A stretch of DNA of 64,000 bases, from NCBI RefSeq assembly GCF_000972845.2, contig NC_040017.1:24575606-24639605 (forward strand), given 5' to 3'. This document shows, piece after piece, positions 1-11,595 of this stretch. A model generated the notes under the pieces. That model saw nothing but the letters and a program-made list of their open reading frames with translations. It did not search any database and was not told the DNA's origin. The stretch comes from Larimichthys crocea. Taxonomy: Eukaryota; Chordata; Actinopteri; Sciaenidae. Position 1 is the stretch's first letter, and each line of letters starts with the position of its first letter. Made by a program: the position numbers and the translations under genes.

Positions 1-492
1 GTCAACTCTATCCAAAAGTGATTAAATCCTCCTACTAATACATTTTTAAAGCTTATTAATTAATGTGTCGGATCCAGTTTTGTTTAATTTGTGTGACCCA
101 AAGTGTAAAACAATGACATATTGCCTGTTTTAAGCCACCACCAGCAGCTAACTTCATATTTACCTAACACAATAAATAAGCGTATTTCTCAAAATGTCAA
201 ACTATTATTAAAAAAAAAGAATGTTACTTTATTTAATCGCTTAATATAAACAGAGACATTCATAATCACTCATAAATTTTATTGTAGGCATGCAGAATAT
301 TACAAAACATGATTCCCACATTACAATCAAATATGATTTCTGCCCATTTATTTTGATTTTAAATGCCAGAAAAAATTATAAAGTAAATATTTTGAGATGT
401 AACTCATCGTGAAGCAGGTTTATGTGATCGACAGGAGCTAGTTTGGCGTTTTTCTTTCAGCCTATCCTGCTCTACTTGCACCACGTGGCTCA
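1..492. other. Non-coding flank, probable pla2g3 3' UTR
   Basis: AT-rich sequence downstream of the pla2g3 stop codon. On the minus strand AATAAA-type signals can be read at 347-352 and 278-283, so it probably contains the 3' UTR. I see no exon or recognisable mobile element here. Confidence -1.
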
Positions 493-3400
493 TTAATGTC
501 TAACACAATTCACTTTCCTGGCTTTCCTCCTCTTCTTCCTGCTAAACTGTGCCCTCACTTTCTCGATGGAGAGCTGAATCGGACTCATGACGGGACTCGC
601 TGAGGTGGTGGTCATGGAGGTCCTCTCTTCGGTAGTGGCGACTTTGAATGGCGTGGTTGTAAATGTCATTGAGGTTTGTTCAGTTTGTTCGAGGAGGGAA
701 ACTCCATCGCTGAGAGCAGCAGGCATGGCTTTTCTTCTTGGCTTTCTCTGCTGTCTCATTGTCTGCCTGTGTCTTTTTGTAATGACAGAAGGTGCCGCCG
801 TGATGGCGGTAAAAAGTCTCCATTCACTGTGAGTGCGTGTCTCCTCTCTAAGCATGCTTATTGCAGCAGTTGTGGGGCTGTCCAGTCCAACGTTCGTCTC
901 TGGAGTCGGAAGAACCAGCGGCACAATTACAGAGCTGTTGTGAAAACTTTCACTCGAAAGAGGCAACGCTGTTTTCCTCCTCCTGCTCCTCAGTCCTCTC
1001 TCCTGCGACTTTTGCCTTTTCAGAACACTAAAGGAGGAGTCCAGACCCGTAACTTGGACGTTCGCCTTCCTTCCGTAAATGTCCAGCCTGTGTGAAACCG
1101 GCTGCCTTGTGGCGGCAACCAATGGTATGGTGGCAGCCCCGGTGAGAGGAAGATTGTCTGCAAAGGAATTCTCATTGGGAGCAGCCACAATGATGGAAGC
1201 CGAGTTGTCTTTCCTCCTTTTTTTTGTCCCTTCTCTGTCTCCTCTCTCCTTTGACCTGTTCCTTTGAACCTTGGAGATTACAATGGGGGTCCCTGCGGTG
1301 CCGGCGACACGTTGCTTTTCAGCGTCGTCGCTCCCGAAGCTTTGTGACGCCGGGGTTATGGTTATGATGGCAGGGACGGAAATGTCTGTTGTGTTTAAAA
1401 CAAGCTCTTTAGAAGACAAAAGAGGAGGTTTATTCTTTCTGCCGCCCTTTCGTTGCCTTCTGGTTTTTGCTTTCTGTGGACGTATCGTGCTTCCTGTTGT
1501 AAAAAGGGTGATTTCGTCTCTGGACTCTTGTTTCTTCTGGACCGCCATAGGTGATGTAATGGAAACCGCCTCCTTATCCATAGCCGGTTCATCTTTCATG
1601 ACTTCATTGGAGGCCTCTTCTTTTCCTCCGAGCTCATATTCACTGTTACCGACTCTGTTTGTGTTTCTACTTGCCTTGTCATGTTTGTTTGACTCGCTGA
1701 TGAAGTTACTCAGACCGTTGACTTCTTCTGCTTTGTTGCCAGAGGTCAAAACAGCAGTTCCTTCCTCTATTTTAACACCTGCCTCTGCTTTCTGTTTCCT
1801 CTTCCTCCCCTTTCCCTTTCCTTTCTGCTTTTTGGTAGTCTTCTTCTTCTTCCCTGAGTTCTTCCTCTTCTTCTTCTCTGAGCTTTGCGTCTCGCTTTTA
1901 TCGGAGTCGGTATTGGAGCTCTGAGAGGTGGAGACGGTGGCAAGGACCTTGATGAAGTCCTCGGCAGCATTGACAACGTTTCTGAGGGAAGGCTCTTCAG
2001 GGCCTGACATCGTGGACTGTGTTGTAGTTTCTTTAGTAGACTGTGTTGTAGTTTCTTTAGTAGACTGTGTTGTAGTCTCCGGTTTGTCGTCTTCTTTGCT
2101 GTTCTTGGCATCTGTCCTCCTGGGAGGAGCCAACGTCAGCTCATCGATGACTTCAATACCGCCAAAGTCATACGGCACCGCGTCTCTGAGCACGGCGATG
2201 GGAAACTTCTCATATCGTTTACATCTGCAAGGGAGCGAACCAAGGAGAGGTTGGGTGTGTGGTGATTTCAGAGAGTAACACAGCTCATTATGTTGTGAAA
2301 TCTACTTAAAAGTTGAACATACTTACACGCCATACCAGTGCCGCTCTGCACACTGTTCTTCATAGGCGAATTCAAAGCAAGGCACACCGATGACATTGTA
2401 GAACGCCTGGCCGACGATCCTGGAAGATGTGTCGTTGACTTTCCTTAGACACTCTTTCAACCTTGCAGGGAGTGACAAAAGAAAACTTCAGCCTTGTTTC
2501 CAGTCGTAAGAGTAGCTCCAAAACTTTACATCGGCATGTTTGCTGTGTCATGCTACAATTCCACTCCTGCAGATAATCCCTGCTTACACTGGACTGACAC
2601 ATATTCTGGCATATTGTGCGTTTTCAAGGTATCTTGAAAGGCGTCATAATCATATGATCATTGCAAAATTATCAAATCAATGCAGCTCATACTTTATTCT
2701 TGTCCTTTGGTGTCACCGAGAGCCACACTTTTAACAGTCAGTACTCCTCATACCTCCATATTTTGTCTCTATAGACCCTTTTGACAAGTTTCCAGTCAAA
2801 GAAGCTAATTATTAAAACAACCACCATTAATTCTACAGCCAAAGAAGCTAATTATTAAAACAACCACCATTAATTCTACAGCAAGATTTCTAATAAAAAA
2901 CTGGTTTATTCTTGATTTTTTTTTTTAATTATAGTGTTAATTTACTTTTAAACTCGTGAATTTAATGCAAAATGTTGCCTCATTTTTGTTCTTAAGAGTT
3001 CCTGAAAGTCAGAATCACAAAACAACTGTTTATTAATTCATATCTGAGGTTCAGTGTCCTGATATCTCTGATTAATACTGATGCAGTTCTTCGTGTTGTG
3101 CTTTTAAAGGCTAATGTTTCTATTGTTCCACATCTCTCTCTCTCTCATGCTCAAACATAATTTGCATCCCAGTACCCAAAACTATTCAAATTCTGTGTGT
3201 AGTGTCCTTTCTTTCAACAATAGTCCAGTTTACTCTGCATGCAGTCACAAAATTGTATGAATGTGTCCATATAATAAAAGTTTGAACTCACGTATTGTCG
3301 CAGTCACAGTGACAGATTGAGTGCCACTTGAAGTTGGTGTGGCCATATTTTGAGGAGAAGGCGTGGATGACATGAGGGCAGTGGTCGTGGGTCCGGCAGC

Positions 3401-4043
3401 AGCTGTCGGTTTCTGCAAAGTTACCTGCAACATGGAGAGTTATTATTAACCGATGGATGTTTGGCACACACACATGCATAATTAATTCTGCTTGGAGATG
3501 TTGAAGTCGTGTACCTAGCTGGTCATAATTATCAGCCATGTTTCCAGCTCCACACCACAGGGTGCCAGGATAAGTGAAGCCTCTCTTGGATCGCTTTAAA
3601 ACCTCGTCCTGCAGCGCGGAGTCCTCGCTGTCATCCCTTTCCACCCTGCCACTGCGCTCCGACTTCTCCTTAAACTCCCGGCACATCAGTTTGGCTTCAT
3701 CAATGCGCGTAAAACGCGTCTCCAGCTCCCTCGCGGCTCTCTGCTCTTTCAATCCCAACCTGCACTCGTGCATGAACGACTTCACCTGCATGTGGTTCAC
3801 GATGACGGAGCAGTTCACGAGCTTCCCGGCGGGGCTGGCGACGGAGCGCACCACCTCGACTCCGTCCGACACCTGGTAGAAGAAATTCTCCCGGACTGTT
3901 GACATTTTTGCGCAGAAGGTGCCGTTCAGCATGGAGAACATTTCTTTGCTCTCCTTCTCCGCGTCCAAGGCGAGACTCAGGAAGTCACCCTTGACGAAGT
4001 TTCTGTCCAGGTAAGACAGAAAGACAAAGAAGACCGACCACAT
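493..4043 (-). CDS. pla2g3: Group III secreted phospholipase A2 (bee-venom-type), 4 coding exons, 842 aa
   Basis: Secreted Ca2+-dependent enzyme that hydrolyses the sn-2 ester of phospholipids. Coding exons read on the minus strand: 3515-4043, 3292-3424, 2327-2461 and 493-2224; all junctions are GT/AG and the sum is 2529 nt, a whole number of codons. A short hydrophobic N-terminus (WSVFFVFLSYL) suggests a signal peptide. A dibasic site (RSKRG) precedes the catalytic domain, as in human PLA2G3. The domain shows the Ca2+ loop WCGAGN and the catalytic His-Asp motif CCRTHDHC, followed by CHCDCDN. The last exon is a very long Lys/Arg/Ser/Thr-rich tail of about 570 residues with degenerate internal repeats and a 24-nt unit repeated nearly three times. 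I do not see the second Cys-rich C-terminal block of the human protein. Family assignment is firm; the tail's function is unknown. The start was chosen as the first Met before the hydrophobic stretch. Confidence -1.
2015..2082 (-). repeat. Coding 24-bp tandem repeat (2.8 units)
   Basis: Units start at 2015, 2039 and 2063. The repeat lies in frame in the last pla2g3 exon and encodes an eight-residue KETTTQST unit. Because the period is a multiple of three, copy-number change would not shift the frame. Confidence -1.
2798..2883. repeat. 43-bp tandem duplication in pla2g3 intron 2
   Basis: Two near-identical 43-bp units start at 2798 and 2841, inside the intron between the second and third coding exons. 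It looks like a recent replication-slippage duplication. Confidence -1.
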
Positions 4044-7000
4044 GATGCGGCGAGTGGCACTTTCAGCACCACGCGTAACGGTGACAGCTCCTCGCGGTTT
4101 TCCCGGAGCTCTCGCGCAGCCCTCCCACTTTTAAGGCGAAGCTCAAGTGGTGTGATTATTAATACGATAAAGAGCAACGCTGGGAGGAGGAGTCAGCCGA
4201 ATTAACCTCTTTAGATTTCCAGCCTGTCTGGAGTATCTTTATCTATTACATAGCCACACAGACTGATGCACTCTGAGTGCATTACCCAGCAGTATGTTAC
4301 CACGCTGAGTCTGAACGCGCAGAAAAAGAGGAGAGGGTTAATATGTGGGTGTGTAGAGCATGAGCATGAACCTCCAGCATCTTTCACTGCAGAGAGAGAG
4401 AGAGAGAGATGACCGCAAGTTACCTCCCAACCCCCTTCAGCTCAGCCCCGCAGAAAGTGGAGATTTACTTTGGGAACACGCATGGATGGAGGAGGTTCTA
4501 GCTCGCACTGCTTTCCATGGTAACAAGCATGGCGTGATTGTGCCAACCCAGGAGATTGGACATCTTTCAAATGCCACAAAACAGCCACTGAATTGGTGAT
4601 GACCTAAATCACAATGTAGGGACAAAACTCTTTCATTGTGGAATGTGGAGAAAGGTTGGCTCTGTCGCACGCAAAGCCCACTGACTGAAGGGCCTATGCA
4701 GCCTACAAGACCATAGGCTGGACTGAGGGTTTGGATTCAGGCAAAACTCGGTGAAATAACGGAGAGATCAATTCACAGTGTGGCATCAAGGCATCCTGAG
4801 CTGTGGCATGGAGTACCTATCAGCCAAATAAACCCCAAACTAGTGCTTCTCCCATCTTTATCTGCTGTCAAGGACCCTCAATTATGATTAGACTGGAAAG
4901 TTAAGAAGAATGTGTATTAATACAATCAAATGTTACACCTGCCTAGAAGCCAGTGAGCTCGTATTTTTTAGCTACTGATGTTGGCAAATTTTAAATATTC
5001 AATCGGAGAACAGATGGTGTGAGCTGGGACTCCCATTTTGTTTTTATATTGTTTGTACTATGATGATTTAAGGAAGGTCATTGTCCATAAAATGTCTCGA
5101 TGAAAGCCTGAAACTTTCTAGTTTATGTCATCAACAAGTTTGATGTGTTTAACAAGATTCACAATTTAATTAGTATTCATTCAGATTTCACTGCCTTTAT
5201 ATGGTTCTTGTGACTTTTAACGTAGACATGAAAATCAGTCAGAATTATTCAGTTTGTTGTGTTTTATTTGGACTTCTGCTGTGTTGTCTTAAAATATGTA
5301 TGCAGCATCCTGGATCTGGCCCCATACTACATTTGTGGTTTAGCATGCATGACACAATTTTAAAGAACATTCACCAAATCAGTCATCAAGTGTTGCTGCA
5401 CTTTATATCATCAACTTGTGTGTCCGTACAGTGTTTGTAGACCTGTTTCTAATCAATGCCTGTCTGACCTATGTGTGCTTACATGCTGCACAGGAAAGTC
5501 CTCTGCATCTGTGAGCATGAGAAAAAAAACCTCTTGTCAGGTTGGGTTTCTAATCAGCCCAGTGTTTTGTCACATGGCTTGTCTTACAGGGAGCTCTAGA
5601 GGCGGAGATCCAGCCTACTCAAGGCACTGAAATCGGATTGTTAGAAGGCGGAGAGAAATGATGTAAAATCACCAGAGGCAACATTCGACCAGAACTTGAG
5701 GGGAGGATAAATTCTTCTGAATTAAAGCGGTCCCTGCAGGAAGGATTTGGGCTGGAAAATGAGGCTAATAATCCTGCTGTTCACCAGCAAAGATCTAGAG
5801 TCAACTAGAGTCAATCATATCTTGAAAAGTGTCCCTTTTACCAGCCTTTTACTTCTCTGTTTTTATTTAGTCTAACACTCTCCTCTGTTAATTTTGCCCT
5901 CAGCTTTCTTAGTTCCAGTAAGAAATCTCTAAAAAGTAGTGGATATTTTAGAGAAGGGTGAATATTGGACTTATATGTGCCAGTTGGACCAAAACATTTG
6001 TTAATAGGTTTTTTAAAAGTTACTGCTTGTTAATGCTTCCCCCAAATGGCCAAAAAGATGTTACTGCATGTTCACATATTTCTCCATAAGATATTTCAAA
6101 ACCTTTTAAATCCATCATCATGAGCTCCAACATCATTATCAGTCAGACATGTTGTGTGTGTTAATATCTGCTCAGATTTATTGATATATAAACTTTGCAA
6201 GTGTGCAGACAAGAGACGTGAGAAGTCCCGCGTTACATTTGCTGTAAGTTCATGTGGTTCAAGATCCACGTCAGATATAACTGTGGGAAAGTACAGTTAC
6301 TGCTGGCAGGAAGATGAACGCTCAGCTTGAACTCTGTTGAACAAAACTGGGATGAAATTTCAGATCTGTTTATTCAATAACTGTGATAACTTTTCCGGTC
6401 TGAGAACTGAGGAAATAATACAGTAAGACGACAGATTTTGTTCCTCTAGTAATGAACAAGTTCGCAAACCTGAGTTTATTTAGACACTGATCCTGAACAC
6501 CTGAAGGCAAATGCCTGAAGACTGAAACTTGGGGCAGCATTTAGAATAACAACCTGAGGTATGCACCACATTTTAGAGGATCATTAGCTACAGTTTCTCC
6601 AGTCCAGTGCTGTTACTCAACTATTATCAAGTGACCACAGTGCTGGATTTGTTTTTTGTGCACCATCTCCCAGATGCTCCTCGACGATCACCTGAGAGTT
6701 TGTTCACAGAAATCCAAATAAACTTATTTAAGATTTGGGAAAGTAGTAGTGTGCAAGACATGCACAGATATAGAAATCAGCTGTATTTATTAATCTTTTA
6801 ATTGTGATTTCGGTTCAGAAAAGGTATTCCACATATGAGCTGTAGCTGTGTCTACATATAATACCCTACTGTAAATCTCTCTTTAGAGTATGCAACACTG
6901 ACCCCATGTGAAAGGTTGAGGTATTTTACACATCATTAAAACTTCTAATCAGATCACAAGAATATTAATCTTGTTAAATCACTGTCGTATAGCCAAGAGT

Positions 7001-7273
7001 CTAGATTTTGCAGTTGATCTGATTACTATAGTTAACAAACTGTGTTTTCATTTAGCCTGATAATTAATGTTGAAATACAACATTGTTGTATTAAAGAAGT
7101 TTTTGTCCATTTAGTGTGAACCACGTGAGTACAAAATGACAAATACTTTTAAATATGCATGACAAAGTATCACTTGAACTTGAATGGATCTGGGCTTTCC
7201 TTTCAGTAATTATGTTTTCTTTTATCTTTGTCAATGATTTTCATTAAATCTGTTCTTTGACCTGTATTATCAT

Positions 7274-7275
<2 letters not shown>

Positions 7276-7344
<69 letters not shown>
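7276..7344. repeat. (AAT)n microsatellite
   Basis: About 23 uninterrupted AAT units in intergenic sequence. On the minus strand this reads as a poly-Leu open frame, which is an artefact of the repeat. Confidence -1.
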
Positions 7345-7345
<1 letters not shown>

Positions 7346-8100
7346 TTAAACTGTAACTCCTGAAGGTTTGAAGTTTCTGCATGTTTAGACTCTTATAAAG
7401 CACTCTGTGCTCTCTTTACTTAATAACATTAACTCTCTGTTACAAGTCCTGCATTCAAAGTCATACACCAAATGTTAAATAACGTTTATTTTATGACTGG
7501 ATTATAATTAGTGATGCATTCATGTGTAAGCATCACTTTAATGTTGCAGCTGGTAATGGTAAGTTTTTCTACTTCATATACTGCCAGATAGCTTCATCTA
7601 TAATAATACATCATAATTTATTAGTTGATTATATTAAATAATCTGGCCACTTATGTTGTTAATTCAATGTAGCTTAAAAAAAGTATAATATCAACTTCCA
7701 AAATGTGCAATAGAAGTATAAGGTAGCATAAATGGAAATACTTAAATATACTTAGTTACATTCCAGCACTGTAGTGAGTTGGATGGAAAGTAATACCAGG
7801 AAAAATACTCGTCAGCAGTGATTTAAAATGTGCAGGGTTTGTAATAAATTAGCTAAATCTTGTTAAACAACAGTATGATTATTTACCACACAACCACCAA
7901 ACTAGAAGGCTGTAGATGCAAGAACACAGAAATAAAAAACAGATGAAAACATTAACACACACATCTGCTTTGCAGCACTTTTATTATCTAAGCTTCGGGT
8001 CATAAATAACTTGTGGTCATGAAATCATTGGTCGACTTGATTTTGAATTAGTAATCCTGCACCAACTGCAGACAGAGTGAGTAACCGAGTTCAGCCAACT

Positions 8101-8122
8101 CCCACCCACCACCCACCCACCC
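8101..8122 (-). promoter_or_regulatory. Candidate G-quadruplex tract upstream of the APRT-like gene
   Basis: Five CCC runs separated by 1, 4, 1 and 1 bases on the plus strand give five GGG runs on the minus strand, enough for a compact G-quadruplex. The tract ends 63 bp before the proposed start codon at 8186, so it could lie in the promoter or 5' UTR. The motif is visible; any function is inference. Confidence -1.
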
Positions 8123-8185
8123 TGAACATGATACAGTCCAGTTCATTGACTCTAACGGTTCAGTGTTGTCAGTGTTGTTATTCAC

Positions 8186-10091
8186 ATGGACATGTTGGCT
8201 GTCCCTGCAGACAGACATAAAGGATGGTACCTTTCTCTGATGGCACCCAACACAAAAGGACCAATGTTTGCCTGGCTGGACCCGTCCAGACTCTACTGCA
8301 ACTCCCAGGTATAAAAGGAGTTTAAAAAAAAAAATGGTTGAGCGGTTGTGAAACTCTTTGTGGAGTCTTCCATCTCACTGAACACATTTAAAAACTGCAG
8401 ACAAACACAAGCTGAGTGTGTGTTTAATATGCACACTTTGTATTTTGTGCATTTACTGTCTTTGTGAATGATTCAGGCTCTTGCAGACTGTGTCAAAGAC
8501 CTTCTCAGTCCATTCCACAATGACACCATTGACCTGGTTGCTGGGATAGATGCAATGGGATTCATTCTTGGTAAGAAAACAAACCAATCACTTTGGAGAA
8601 GGGAAATAAACGATGGGTTAAGAGCGATCAGACATGTTTTCTCTCACTAGTTTTATTTTAAGAGGTAGTTACTCTGCTAGTGCATATAGCATGAAACCTA
8701 ACCTCCCTGGCAAAGATACTAAATTTAGATATTTTGGCTCCCCCAAGACCTCCCTCTTGGCACGAAGCATGACAATACACGAAACAGTCTTCGAGTTCAA
8801 ACTAAGAAATCATTTCTGAGATATTCTCAGTGTGGTTGAATGTTTTTAATGTTTTTTTCAGGGGCGTCTGTTGCCACGACCCTCGGAAAAGGTTTCCTGG
8901 CCGTCCGTAAAGCGGGACACCTGTGTGTCGAAACCCAAAACCAAAGCTACACAGACTACACAGGCAGAGAAAAGACTATGGAAGTAAGGCTGGATGTGCT
9001 AAAACCAGGTTAATCTTTCTTTGCTTTTTTAGCCTTTAACCATGTCAGTTATCATTTCTCATGACAAGATGAATGTTTATCCAGCTGGAAAATGTTTGGT
9101 GACACCTCAGAGTTATGTTAGCCACAGCTTAAAATATAAATAAAGATCACACTTGAGTTTGAGATTTTTTTCTTTCTCCAAGTTTAGACTTTGTTATTTG
9201 TGGGTATTTTTTTCATGCTTTCTCTGCGAAAAGTAAAACACAAGTTCAGTGATTACTTAAATCATCATCTGGCACCAAAAAGTTTGCATGCACAGCTGTA
9301 TTTATGTGCAAAATTAAGATCCTAAGCAGAATTTAAACATTTAAATTAAAGATTTAAGGACCAAGCTTTAACACATTTAGCTCTGTTACTTAGTCTGTCA
9401 ACTAATTGATTAATCATTGCATTTCTAAAATCAACCTAACCCTGAATGAAAGACTCAGAGTATGTCCGTTTATTCCCTGTGGCACAGCACCCTCTGGTGT
9501 TTATGTGTGAGTATAAGATCCAGATGTTGCATATTTAATACACTTTTCTGCCACAAAGACTGTTATTTGAGATGTATTTATTGTTCATGACACTTTAAGA
9601 TTTGATGTTTTGTTTCACTCAGGAGAGATAGATATTACTGCGTCCTTTCCTTTGCATGATTATCTTTGATACTTGTCTAAATCGTTATTTTTTTCAATGT
9701 TTTTAAAAGATGTGAACACTTAAAGAAAAAAGATCCAGTAGATATCAATGGTTGTCTCCTTCCTGCAGGTATGAGGGTGCTGCTAGTGGACCAATGGATA
9801 GAGACTGGGGGCACTATGAAGGCTGCAATCCAGCTGGTGGAGAGGCTGGGAGCCACTGTTGTAGGTCAGTCAAGATGGATTAAGTTATAACGGCGTAATT
9901 CGAATGATCCTCAGCTTGTTAATGTAAATATCACATGTTTTCCTGCAGGCGTGGCAGCTGTCGCCATCGAGAACACCGAAGGAGGAAAATGGATTAAAGA
10001 AAATTACAAATTCTCTCACTGCATCCCCGAAGAGCTGCAGAGTCAGATCGACCAGAAGTATCTGGAGTCCTTCAAAAGCTTCAACAACTGA
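8186..10091 (+). CDS. Adenine phosphoribosyltransferase-like protein, 5 exons, 200 aa
   Basis: Purine PRTase-fold protein resembling APRT, which makes AMP from adenine and PRPP in purine salvage. Exons: 8186-8308, 8477-8570, 8862-9008, 9769-9864 and 9949-10091. Splice sites are canonical and the total is 603 nt. The start is the first ATG after an in-frame stop at 8153. The middle shows [16 protein letters not shown], like the APRT segment IAGLDSRGFLFG. The PRPP loop at residues 125-137 reads [13 protein letters not shown]. Canonical APRT has two adjacent acidic residues (VVVVDDLLATGGT); here the second is Gln, and the adenine-site regions also differ. It may therefore be a divergent paralogue rather than classical aprt, so no symbol is given. 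Fold assignment is confident; substrate is uncertain. Confidence -1.
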
Positions 10092-10365
10092 AGAAGAAAA
10101 CGTGATTTCTTACAACTAAAGAAGAAAAGGGGAATAGTGATATTTTCTAAGGTTGAGGTTTAAATAAATCTCTCTCTCTCTCTCAGGCTCCACTCACATC
10201 TCCAGGCTGCCTCAAGGTTTTTAGGTTTCTTTCTTTTCATGGCACACAACACCTCGCATCTACACATTTTTACTCATGCATACATGCACCTTCACCACCG
10301 CTTCACTGATTAACACACCCCATCGTTTCTTTGGCCTGATTCTGGTCTAAGTTGTTTGTGTTTAC

Positions 10366-10371
10366 AATAAA
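10366..10371 (+). terminator. AATAAA polyadenylation signal of the APRT-like gene
   Basis: A canonical AATAAA lies 275 bp after the stop codon, in line with a short 3' UTR. Cleavage position not determined. Confidence -1.
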
Positions 10372-10444
10372 TTACTTTAATTTTGGCCTTCAACCCACGT
10401 CTCCCTTTGTGTTTGTCATGGCTTTAGAGCTGGGTCATGACTGA

Positions 10445-10560
10445 TGGTGCCCTGGTAGCTCACCGTGTACAGAGGCTCAGGCCAGACCTGTGGGCCTTTG
10501 CTGCATGTCGTACCCCCTCTCTCTCTCTCTCTGTCGTTATCTTCCTTTCAGATGTCACTG
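10445..10560 (+). repeat. SINE-like fragment
   Basis: The stretch has a tRNA-like start (TGGTAGCTCACCGTGTACAG) and ends in a CTGCATGTCGTACCCCCTCT block followed by a CT run. This resembles a dispersed tRNA-derived repeat common in teleost genomes. It is degenerate; the family name is uncertain. Confidence -1.
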
Positions 10561-11595
10561 TCAAACAGAGCTTCAAAAGCCCCCAAAATAATCTTTAAAA
10601 GAATATTACCACCGCTTTATCTTGCTGTCTGACAGCCAAACTGTGCGGTAGATCAGCTGTTTGGGTCAGAAAGTTCACGTTTGTACAGATTTCAGCTGCA
10701 GAGTAATACAGGACGCCTCACAGTTGAGTTTATGCATAGAAATCTAGAAGTTTAGTGTCAAAGTCCACTAAAAACAACCTTACACATGGTAAACACTAGA
10801 CTTTTCCCAGTCAGAGAAAATCTTCTGTAGCCAAATATACTGTGAAAAATGATGATCATGTTGATGTTTCTTGAAAAAAACATATTTTATTTTAAAGACT
10901 TTGAAATGCTTTCTAAATATTTTTATTACATGTCAAACGTACCGTGGGAAATTTTGAAGAAAAGAAATATTAAAGAAAATATTCGTACACGTGATTTCAG
11001 TTTCACTGATTTGACTGTAAACAAAAAGAAAAAACAAAACAAAACATACCTATGAAGCAGAATACACTGTGGATAAACAAACAACAGTTCCCAACCTGGA
11101 GGTGTGAGATGATTAACATTATTGTTTTATAATATTCTGATTATTTTCTCCACTAATCTGTTTTTAGGATAGATTTTCTTCCTTAAGGTTGGGAACCTAC
11201 AATATTATAAAAAGAGTAAAACAGCAGAGTATTATTGTGAAGGAACTACAGCAGCAGTACAGCGTATTTAACTCAAGCTCTAAGTAAAGTAAGCCTCCAC
11301 GCATACATCATGTTAAAACATCCACATTCATTCTTTGGCATCTTTGCGGTACCAACAGTCGTTTTTTTATGTAATTGCTGTGTCACCCTGTAACTTCAGA
11401 CACCGCAATAATCCACATCCCACAGAGGAAAACTCTTTCTAGGCCAGGAAAAACTGAACTCAGACATGTCAGGAAGTAAAACTCCAGCATCCCTCCGCCT
11501 GTTCTGACCACAGAAACTCCCTCCCATGAGCTGGAGAGCAGCCACAGTCTTTTTCCACTGAGAAAAACCCTCAGACTCCACCTTCGCCTCCATCC
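10561..11595. other. Intergenic region between the APRT-like gene and rab34
   Basis: About 1 kb between two convergent genes. It probably contains the rab34 3' UTR on the minus strand; an AATAAA on that strand can be read at 10922-10927. No other gene is visible. Confidence -1.

Larger units (their letters stand above)
4044..8185. other. Gene-poor intergenic region, pla2g3 to APRT-like
   Basis: About 4 kb of AT-rich sequence between two divergent genes. Open frames are short, lack family similarity and have no exon-like splice context. A short GA run lies near 4390-4410 and an (AAT)n microsatellite at 7276-7344. The right end, just before the APRT-like start codon, has a C-rich tract at 8101-8122. 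I see no further gene. Confidence -1.

Noticed and set aside
1271..1924. 217-codon plus-strand open frame antisense to pla2g3
   Set aside because: It is the complement of the biased Lys/Arg/Ser codons in the last pla2g3 exon; no family similarity.
7203..7403. Open frame with a long poly-Leu run, minus strand
   Set aside because: It is the translation of an (AAT)n microsatellite; no flanking coding signal.
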